DNA of 16,801 nucleotides. Source: Methanospirillum hungatei (GTDB taxonomy: Archaea; Halobacteriota; Methanomicrobia; Methanomicrobiales; Methanospirillaceae). Numbering within the stretch: position 1 is the stretch's first letter; each line of letters begins with the position of its first letter. Both the position numbers and the translations under genes were made by a program. Below are positions 7,223 through 13,418 of the stretch, one piece after another. The DNA lies in the NCBI RefSeq assembly GCF_020216685.1, contig NZ_JAIWNS010000053.1, forward strand, positions 1 through 16,801, written 5' to 3'. The notes below the pieces were generated by a model that ran no database searches, was not told where the DNA came from, and was given only the letters and a program-made list of their open reading frames with translations.

Positions 7223-8572
7223 TTATGCCATAATTCCTGCACGGCTGAGGAGGTCATCAGCACTCTCTCGTGCCCCGGCAATAATCTTCTCTTCACCGGG
7301 GATATACCGGTTGTACATGAGGATCTTCCCCTGACAGATGACGGTATCCACGGCACTGCCCTCCGCTGAATAGGCAATATTTGAGACCGGGTTATGGAGG
7401 GGTACCATCGCCGGGTGAGAAAGGGAGATGAGCACAATATCTGCAGGCATGCCTTCCTCAATCACTCCTCCCTGGTATCCAAGGGCTTTTGCTCCCCAGG
7501 AGGTTCCCATACAGAGGGCTTCTGCTGCGGGGAGAAGGGTGTCTGAATTCCAGAAGAACTTCTGACAGAGGGCAGCGGTCTTCATCTCTTCAAGCATATC
7601 CAGGTTATTATTTGAAGAGCATCCGTCGGTCCCGAGGCAGACATTTACCCCTTGCTCCCTGAGCCAGTGATAAGGCATTGCCCGCCCGGTTGCAAGCTTC
7701 ATATTACTGACCGGATTATGGGCAACAGAAACCCCCCGTTCTCCAAGAAGCCGGCAGTCATCTTCCGAGAGCCAGCACCCGTGTGCCGCCACGGTTCGTT
7801 CGGTCAGGCATCCGGCCTTGTCAAGAAGGGCTGCCGGCGTCATGCCATAGGATTTCTGACAGTCATCAACCTCCTGTTTTGTCTCCGCAAGGTGGGTGTG
7901 GATGAGTATCTTCTCCTTTTTGCTGTAGTCGGCACAAACCTCGAGGTGCTGCGGGGGAACGGTATAGGGTGCATGGGGAGCGATGGCAGAACTGATCCGG
8001 GACGTGTTCAGTGACCGTACATGATGAACAAGGTCTTCGGTGGCTTTCAGTTCAGCCTCCATCTTCGCTTCATCTCCAAAGGTGATGATCCCATGACTGA
8101 GTACGGCGCGGATACCTGATTCATCCACCGCCCGTGCCGCATCCTTCATGAAGAAATACATGTCATTAAAGGCTACCGTTCCTGACCGGATCATCTCAAG
8201 ACAGGCAAGTTTCGTCCCCCAGTAGACATGTTCACCGGTAAGATGGGCTTCGAGCGGCCAGATCTTTTCTGAGAGCCACTGTTGCAGATGCATGTCATCG
8301 GCATAGCCGCGAAGGAGGGTCATGGCAGCGTGAGTGTGGGTATTGACAAGACCTGGCATCGCGAGAAATCCTGATCCGTCAATGATGATGTCTGCCTCAT
8401 TCCGATAGATACGGGCAATATCAGGGCCGGCTGCACGGATAGTACCGGTCTCATCATACCAGATGTCGGACCGCGTTTTATCAGGGAGGAGAACACCGGT
8501 GATGAGCGTGGAGCGACATTTTAAAAATAAATCCTCGTTTTTACTGGGTGGGATATCCTTTGGATCTGCCAT
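7223..8572 (-). CDS. dadD: 5'-deoxyadenosine / MTA / S-adenosylhomocysteine deaminase
   Basis: This amidohydrolase-superfamily enzyme deaminates adenosine-type by-products of SAM use (5'-deoxyadenosine from radical SAM reactions, methylthioadenosine, S-adenosylhomocysteine) to the inosine forms. In methanogens this replaces direct SAH hydrolysis as a recycling step; the homologue characterised in Methanocaldococcus is named DadD, and bacterial ones MtaD. The metal-site residues are present: His79 and His81 (NTHTH), His227 (HTHLAET), His264 (AAHG) and Asp316 (LGTDG). The 449-residue length is slightly above the usual ~430 because of a ~15-residue N-terminal extension (MADPKDIPPSKNEDL) that may not be translated, though no better start codon is seen. 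It is divergent from aspS and followed by a small membrane-protein gene. Substrate preference among the three nucleosides cannot be read from sequence. Confidence 0.93.
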   Translation of the reverse strand: MADPKDIPPSKNEDLFLKCRSTLITGVLLPDKTRSDIWYDETGTIRAAGPDIARIYRNEADIIIDGSGFLAMPGLVNTHTHAAMTLLRGYADDMHLQQWLSEKIWPLEAHLTGEHVYWGTKLACLEMIRSGTVAFNDMYFFMKDAARAVDESGIRAVLSHGIITFGDEAKMEAELKATEDLVHHVRSLNTSRISSAIAPHAPYTVPPQHLEVCADYSKKEKILIHTHLAETKQEVDDCQKSYGMTPAALLDKAGCLTERTVAAHGCWLSEDDCRLLGERGVSVAHNPVSNMKLATGRAMPYHWLREQGVNVCLGTDGCSSNNNLDMLEEMKTAALCQKFFWNSDTLLPAAEALCMGTSWGAKALGYQGGVIEEGMPADIVLISLSHPAMVPLHNPVSNIAYSAEGSAVDTVICQGKILMYNRYIPGEEKIIAGARESADDLLSRAGIMA

Positions 8573-8672
8573 GAATTACCCATACTGTCTTCTTGTATCA
8601 TCAATAAAACCAGATGATGCGTCGGTCCACAAAGAGTTTTGAGCGTTCCCGCTCATTGAGTAAGGGTATAAT
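8573..8672. promoter_or_regulatory. Divergent promoter region between dadD and aspS
   Basis: One hundred non-coding bases lie between the two divergent starts, one of the longest such gaps in this dense window. It contains A/T-rich TCAATAAAAC near 8600, which could be part of an archaeal TATA element for aspS, and TAAGGGTATAAT just before the aspS ATG. No inverted repeat or RNA element is obvious. Exact promoters cannot be placed by eye. Confidence 0.4.
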
Positions 8673-9965
8673 ATGCGTGTTCCGATCAATACCATTACTC
8701 CTGATACGCCCTCAGCCGAGGTTATCGGATGGGCACATGAGATTCGTGACCTTGGAGGTCTTGCTTTTCTCTTAATACGTGACAGAACAGGAATTATCCA
8801 GGTGACCGTACCAAAAAAGAAGGTTGCACCGGAGATTGCTGAAACGATCCGTGCAATATCCCGTGAGTCTGTTGTAAGGGTCACTGGAATGGTCAAACCT
8901 GAAGGGAAAGCACCGGGCGGCAGAGAGCTCATCCCCGATGCAATCGAGATCGTGAGCCTTTCTGCAACCCCTCTTCCCCTCGATGTGGCGGAGAAAGTGC
9001 CGGCAGAACTCGACACCCGGCTTGATAACCGGTTTTTGGATGCACGCAGACCACGGGTCAGTGCCATATTTAAAATCCGAAACGCCGTCCAGCATGCAAC
9101 CCGGAATTTTTTCTTTGATAACGGGTTTATCGAGATTAATACCTCAAAGATCGTCGCCGCAGCAACCGAAGGAGGAACTGAGCTCTTCCCGATCGCATAC
9201 TTTGAGAAGGAAGCATTCCTGAACCAGAGCCCGCAGCTCTACAAGCAGATGATGATGGCCGCCGGGTTTGAGAAGGTCTATGAGATCGGTCCGATCTTCC
9301 GTGCTGAAGAGCACAATACAACAAAGCACCTGAATGAGGCGACATCCATCGATATTGAAGTCTCATTCACCGACCATATCGGGGTCATGCAGACGCTTGA
9401 AGATCTGGTCAGAGACATCTACCAGTTTGTTGATAAGACCTGCAGTGATGCCATCGCCGATTTAGGGCTTGATTCATTCGCCGTTCCTGAAAAAGGGTTC
9501 CCACGTCTTCCCTATAGTGAAGCTATCGAGATTGCATCTGCAAAATGCGAAGAGGATATCGCGTACGGTGATGATATCGGAACGGCTGCAGAGCGGGCGA
9601 TTGGTGAAGAGATGGGACGAATGTACTTTATCGTTGACTGGCCGTCCTCAATCAGACCTTATTATGCAATGCCCTACGAGAACGATCCCGAGATCTGTAA
9701 GGCCTTTGATATGATGCACCCCAGGATGGAGCTCTCATCCGGTGCCCAGCGGGTCCACCAGCATGACCTTCTGGTAGAGCAGATAGCGAAGAAAGGATTA
9801 AATCCTGAGAACTTTGAGTTCTATCTCAACCCCTTCAGGTTTGGTATGCCGCCCCATGCGGGCTGGGGACTTGGTGCTGAGCGTCTGGTAACGACCATGC
9901 TTGGTCTTCCAAATGTCCGTGAAGCAGTCCTCTTTCCCCGTGACAGACACCGGGTTGTTCCCTGA
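8673..9965 (+). CDS. aspS: Aspartyl-tRNA synthetase, non-discriminating archaeal type
   Basis: The 430-residue class II synthetase loads aspartate on tRNA(Asp). It has an N-terminal OB-fold anticodon-binding domain (about 1-100), motif 2 (FRAEEHNTTKHLNEA) and motif 3 (GWGLGAERL), with the archaeal/eukaryal short form lacking the bacterial GAD insertion. In archaeal enzymes two OB-fold positions decide tRNA discrimination: Trp and Lys mark enzymes strict for tRNA(Asp), while His and Pro mark enzymes that also charge tRNA(Asn). Here these positions are His22 (GWAHE) and Pro81 (GKAPGG), so the enzyme should be non-discriminating, with Asp-tRNA(Asn) later amidated by a GatCAB amidotransferase encoded elsewhere. 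The start ATG sits at the normal family N terminus. metE follows two bases after the stop, so the two are probably one operon. Confidence 0.96.
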   Translation: MRVPINTITPDTPSAEVIGWAHEIRDLGGLAFLLIRDRTGIIQVTVPKKKVAPEIAETIRAISRESVVRVTGMVKPEGKAPGGRELIPDAIEIVSLSATPLPLDVAEKVPAELDTRLDNRFLDARRPRVSAIFKIRNAVQHATRNFFFDNGFIEINTSKIVAAATEGGTELFPIAYFEKEAFLNQSPQLYKQMMMAAGFEKVYEIGPIFRAEEHNTTKHLNEATSIDIEVSFTDHIGVMQTLEDLVRDIYQFVDKTCSDAIADLGLDSFAVPEKGFPRLPYSEAIEIASAKCEEDIAYGDDIGTAAERAIGEEMGRMYFIVDWPSSIRPYYAMPYENDPEICKAFDMMHPRMELSSGAQRVHQHDLLVEQIAKKGLNPENFEFYLNPFRFGMPPHAGWGLGAERLVTTMLGLPNVREAVLFPRDRHRVVP

Positions 9966-9967
9966 TC

Positions 9968-10870
9968 ATGCAGTCATTCATCCCTGACACCATCCTTCCG
10001 ACAACGGTTGTCGGCAGCTATCCAGGCCAGCCAAAGCGAACGCTGAAAAACCTCTTTGATCCCCTGCACGGAGCGGTGGAGGAGGCAGTATCTCTTCAGA
10101 AAAAGGCAGGTATTACAATCATATCAGACGGGCAGGTGCGGGGTGACATGATCGGGGCATTTGCCTCAAAACTCCCGGGGATCCGGGGAAGCGACGTCAT
10201 CGGCCGGGTGATGCCCCCTGGCCAGGCGATAACGATAAAGGATACGGCATACGCAGTCAGGCAGCATCCATACGTGAAAGCGATCATCACCGGTCCGTCC
10301 ACGCTTGCATACGGTCTTCATCTGGGCACTCCCCTGTACCGGAACCGGAATGAACTGATCCCGGATATTGCATCATCCCTCGTGGTGGAGGCTCAGGGCC
10401 TTGCAAAGACCGGGGCGGTTATGCTGCAGATTGATGAACCAATCCTCTCAACCGGGGCAGCTGACCTGGATGTTGCGAAAAAGGCAATCGCTACGATCGC
10501 ACAGGCAGTTTCAATCCCGGTCTGTCTGCATGCCTGTGGAAATATTGCACATATCATCGACGATCTGCTCGCAATGCCCATTCAGATCCTTGATTTTGAA
10601 GGGAGTGTGAATGCAGAAAACCTGGCATCATTATCAGGGAAGGATTTAAAAGACCGGTACATCGGATATGGAATCGTGGATTCATCCTCACAGGTCCTTG
10701 ATTCGGCCGATAATGTGAAGAGGCGGCTTTGGAAGGGAATAGATATCCTTGGACCGGAACGGATCCTTCCTGACCCGGATTGTGGTCTTCGGATGCACAC
10801 TCCGGAGAGTGCGTACGCAAAACTGACCAGGCTTACCGGGGTCGTTTCTGAAGTACGGCAGGAACTTTAG
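9968..10870 (+). CDS. metE: Archaeal methionine synthase (MetE catalytic domain only)
   Basis: The 300-residue protein corresponds to the C-terminal catalytic barrel of cobalamin-independent methionine synthase; the N-terminal folate-binding half of bacterial MetE is absent. The zinc ligands are all visible: His188 and Cys190 (CLHACGN), Glu211 (DFEGS) and Cys272 (PDCGL). Asp156 in QIDEP matches the homocysteine-binding Asp. Short archaeal forms of this kind do not use methyl-tetrahydrofolate; a methyl-corrinoid donor, free or protein-bound, is the likely methyl source, by family knowledge. It starts two bases after the aspS stop, and translational coupling is probable since no separate strong ribosome binding site is seen. 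Together with the divergent dadD it belongs to the methionine/SAM cycle. Confidence 0.92.
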   Translation: MQSFIPDTILPTTVVGSYPGQPKRTLKNLFDPLHGAVEEAVSLQKKAGITIISDGQVRGDMIGAFASKLPGIRGSDVIGRVMPPGQAITIKDTAYAVRQHPYVKAIITGPSTLAYGLHLGTPLYRNRNELIPDIASSLVVEAQGLAKTGAVMLQIDEPILSTGAADLDVAKKAIATIAQAVSIPVCLHACGNIAHIIDDLLAMPIQILDFEGSVNAENLASLSGKDLKDRYIGYGIVDSSSQVLDSADNVKRRLWKGIDILGPERILPDPDCGLRMHTPESAYAKLTRLTGVVSEVRQEL

Positions 10871-10921
10871 AATTTGTGAAAACAATGATTGCGTCTGAAC
10901 ACACACCTGATAGGTAACCTG

Positions 10922-11479
10922 ATGACGCCTGGCATTCCTTCATTGAACGGAAAAGAGCTCTTGGCAGCAGTGCTGTTCATTGCATCGGTCTTTATCCTTG
11001 GCCTGAAGCTGATGAACCCGACTCCGCTCGTGATCTGGTATACCGGTGAGGATTATATCATCCAGACCGAACGGATCGGGGATATATATTCGGCAACTGA
11101 TGTTATCGTGCTCATTGTCGCGTCCCTTATAATCTGTGGAAGCGGGCTTTATCTTCTGCTCTATGAACAGATCCATCCCCTTCCGGTCCCCCAGGCACAG
11201 GGAGCGCCACCTCTTCCATACCAGGAGGCGCCTATACCATTCTCACCATTGGAAGATAGGAAACGAAAATGGGAGACGGTTCTTCCCACATTAAAAGAGG
11301 ATCAGCAGCTCATCTACCAGACCATCCTTGATGCAGACGGGATCATCCCCCAGAGTGATATCGTTGAAAAGACCGGACTTTCAAAATCCAATGTCAGCCG
11401 GTCTCTTGATATGCTTGAGAGCATGGGACTGATTGAGAAGAGACGGAGAGGAATGGGAAACCTCATTCTGCTGAAATGA
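10922..11479 (+). CDS. Membrane-anchored winged-helix transcriptional regulator
   Basis: The 185-residue protein has two transmembrane helices (about 11-31 and 59-82) around a short ~27-residue loop, which contains IWYTGEDYIIQTERIGD. A proline-rich linker (84-110) and a C-terminal winged-helix DNA-binding domain (about 122-185) follow, with the recognition-helix segment TGLSKSNVSRSLDMLESMGLI and a basic wing (EKRRRGMGN). The layout fits a one-component regulator that senses a membrane or extracellular cue and binds DNA at the cytoplasmic face; such membrane-bound winged-helix proteins are common in Euryarchaeota. The ATG at 10922 is preferred over a TTG at 10889 because AGGT lies six bases before it. 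A gene for a small exported protein starts seven bases after its stop. The target and signal are unknown. Confidence 0.8.
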   Translation: MTPGIPSLNGKELLAAVLFIASVFILGLKLMNPTPLVIWYTGEDYIIQTERIGDIYSATDVIVLIVASLIICGSGLYLLLYEQIHPLPVPQAQGAPPLPYQEAPIPFSPLEDRKRKWETVLPTLKEDQQLIYQTILDADGIIPQSDIVEKTGLSKSNVSRSLDMLESMGLIEKRRRGMGNLILLK

Positions 11480-11486
11480 GGAGAAT

Positions 11487-11816
11487 ATGGAGAAAAACCG
11501 GATAATATTCCTTGCATTGCTCCTCGTCTGCGGCATTCTCCTCTCACTGGCAGGTAATTTCCTGATGGGTATTCGGGCACCGGTCAGGGAACAGAGCTCA
11601 CTCCTCGAAAATTACCTTATCATGCAGTCGATGGCCGGGAAAAATGCATCATATGCCAATCAGACATACATGATTGGAGACTCAGGTATTGTTGTAAGCT
11701 TTAATGATATCCTCAATATTCGTGACAGTCCGGTCCACGAGACAAAGGGAGTGGTCAATGCCACCGCTCCACTCACGCTTCCCCGCTCGGCTTCTCCGAA
11801 CATAACGACTCCCTGA
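11487..11816 (+). CDS. Small exported or membrane-anchored protein next to the membrane regulator
   Basis: The 109-residue product begins with a signal-anchor-like hydrophobic segment (residues 5-27, IIFLALLLVCGILLSLAG), followed by about 80 polar residues. These contain several N-x-S/T sites (NAS, NQT, NAT, NIT) that could be glycosylated outside the cell. A strong ribosome binding site (GAGGAG) stands before the ATG, and the gap to the upstream regulator is seven bases, so the two genes are almost certainly cotranscribed. Its last ~44 bases overlap the 3' end of the convergent acyl-CoA synthetase gene. No domain is recognised; a sensory partner or output of the regulator is an inference from position only. 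Confidence 0.7.
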   Translation: MEKNRIIFLALLLVCGILLSLAGNFLMGIRAPVREQSSLLENYLIMQSMAGKNASYANQTYMIGDSGIVVSFNDILNIRDSPVHETKGVVNATAPLTLPRSASPNITTP

Positions 11817-13326
11817 GTTCCCGCCTGAGAAGCTTCCATCCGCCGACTCGCGGTAAATGATCGAGAATCACAAGACGACGGGGAATTTTATATCCTGCAA
11901 GTTGGGCACGAGACCAGCCGGAGAGTTCCTCAAGGGTCAGGGTATCATCTTTATTCCGGAGGACTACCGCTGCCGCAGGAATCTCACCTTTTTCTTCATC
12001 AGGACAGCCAAAGATGGCAATATCTGATATCTTCGGGTGATTGATGAGGACGTTCTCAACCTCGGTCGGATATACCTTCCATCCTGACATGATGATCATG
12101 TCCTTTTTCCGGTCAGTGATGACCAGCATGCCATGAGCGTCGATATACCCGATATCTCCGGTCAGAAACCAGCCATCTTCCATGAAGACTTCTTTTGTCT
12201 CTTCAGGCTGGTTCCAGTATCCAAGGGCTACCCCCGGCCCGCGAAGTGCTATCTCACCAGCATTCGGGGAGGTAAGTTCTTTTGCCGGGTTTCCAGCATC
12301 AACGATTTTTACCTCCGCATACCCGACCGGTTTTCCAACACTGTTATACTCATCTGCGGTCGGATAGTCTTCAGGCCTGATAACCGTCCCGCATCCGAGA
12401 ACGATCGTCTCAGAAAGACCATAGGCGTTGATGACCGGTATTTTAAAACGTTCATTGAACTTTTTCCAGGTCGGTGAGTGCATCGGCCCGCCCCCACTAA
12501 TGATACGGCGGACAGAGGTGAAGTTATCCTCGGTTCCCGGTGGGGTTTCAGTCAGGGCATGAATAACCGGAGGCATTCCGGCAAGGACTGTTATCTGATA
12601 CTCACGGGTCAGTCTGATGTACTCATCCAGGTTATACCGCTCCATGATCACATAGGTCCCGCCGGCACGAAGCACAGAAACCCCCCATGAGATCCCGACA
12701 TGTGCCATCGGGTATATGCCAAGGTAGATATCATCACTTGTCAGATCAAGAGCCTCCCCCTCGGCCTGCAGGGCGGCAAGCCATCCGCTGTGGGTCAGCA
12801 TGGCCCCTTTCGGCCTGCCGGTTGTTCCTGAGGTATATTGTATCTGGCAGATCTGATCCGGAGAGCAGGGTACCGGGCGGAGAGGATCATGAGACCTGGT
12901 GAGAATCTCCCAGGAGTATTTGCCTTCTCCTCCCACCTCAATAATATGCAAAAGCTCAGGACAGGAGTCCTTCATCGAACCGGTGATATCCCGTGAACTG
13001 ACCGATGCGATGAGCATTTTAGCACCAGAGTCGCGGATTGCATAGGCAAGTTCTTCCTTCCGGTACACGATGTTGGTCGGAACCGCGACAAGACCGGCAC
13101 GCCATAGTGCAAAATAGCTGATCAGGTACTCAGGTGAACTGTCCAGATACAGGACAACCCGATCACCTGGAACAAGACCAAACTCTTCACATGCTGCAGC
13201 AAGAGAACCACTGAGTCGGTAAAGATCGGTATATGTATACGACCGGTTGGATTTTGGGTGGATGAGCGCTATTTTGTCTGGAAACCGGGCCTGATGGGTA
13301 TCAAGAAATGTGGATATATTAAACAT
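11773..13326 (-). CDS. AMP-forming acyl-CoA synthetase / ligase
   Basis: This is a 517-residue member of the ANL superfamily that activates a carboxylic acid with ATP to an acyl-adenylate and passes it to CoA. Visible core motifs are YTSGTTGRPKG (164-174, phosphate loop), AYGLSET (301-307, adenine-binding), TGD (389-391, ribose-binding), the hinge ITDRKKDMI near 403-411 and the catalytic Lys498. The Lys stands in PRVGGWKLLRREL, where most relatives have a glycine directly before it; here it is Trp497. The substrate cannot be told from sequence; medium- or long-chain fatty acid or an aromatic acid are all possible. The start at 13326 opens with the usual family N terminus. Its 3' end overlaps a convergent small gene by 44 bases. 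Confidence 0.92.
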   Translation of the reverse strand: MFNISTFLDTHQARFPDKIALIHPKSNRSYTYTDLYRLSGSLAAACEEFGLVPGDRVVLYLDSSPEYLISYFALWRAGLVAVPTNIVYRKEELAYAIRDSGAKMLIASVSSRDITGSMKDSCPELLHIIEVGGEGKYSWEILTRSHDPLRPVPCSPDQICQIQYTSGTTGRPKGAMLTHSGWLAALQAEGEALDLTSDDIYLGIYPMAHVGISWGVSVLRAGGTYVIMERYNLDEYIRLTREYQITVLAGMPPVIHALTETPPGTEDNFTSVRRIISGGGPMHSPTWKKFNERFKIPVINAYGLSETIVLGCGTVIRPEDYPTADEYNSVGKPVGYAEVKIVDAGNPAKELTSPNAGEIALRGPGVALGYWNQPEETKEVFMEDGWFLTGDIGYIDAHGMLVITDRKKDMIIMSGWKVYPTEVENVLINHPKISDIAIFGCPDEEKGEIPAAAVVLRNKDDTLTLEELSGWSRAQLAGYKIPRRLVILDHLPRVGGWKLLRRELRESLCSEKPSGEA

Positions 13327-13404
13327 AACTGGGTACTCTCACTTGTGTACTATGTTGTACATAGATGCCCAAATAGCACTCCCTCCATACATGGGAAGAG
13401 GATG
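13327..13404 (-). promoter_or_regulatory. Upstream region of the acyl-CoA synthetase with an inverted repeat
   Basis: The stretch between the CDC48 terminator and the acyl-CoA synthetase start holds a perfect inverted repeat, CTATGT (13350-13355) and ACATAG (13359-13364), around a three-base spacer. Overlapping it, the pentamer TGTAC occurs at 13346-13350 and 13356-13360, ten bases apart, one helical turn. The repeat begins 24 bases from the start codon, close to where the promoter or an operator would sit. A regulator-binding site is plausible but unproven. Confidence 0.4.
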
Positions 13405-13418
13405 GAAAAAAGGGAGGG
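13405..13418 (-). terminator. T-tract after the CDC48 gene
   Basis: On the minus strand the CDC48 stop codon is followed by CCCTCCC and a run of six T residues (13406-13411). This is a plausible archaeal T-tract terminator. GGAGGG further downstream on the same strand could pair with the CCCTCC to form a loose stem. Confidence 0.45.

Noticed and set aside
7192..7461. N-terminal extension of the small membrane-protein frame
   Set aside because: It lies inside dadD coding sequence in another frame, and its residues (Arg/Ser/Pro-rich) look like out-of-frame translation.
8573..8672. Possible tRNA or riboswitch between dadD and aspS
   Set aside because: No cloverleaf, no conserved tRNA arms and no recognisable riboswitch core could be found.
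11830..11850. Loss of the catalytic lysine in the acyl-CoA synthetase
   Set aside because: Alignment by eye of PRVGGWKLLRREL to the usual PRTATGKILRREL pattern keeps the lysine; only the glycine before it is changed.
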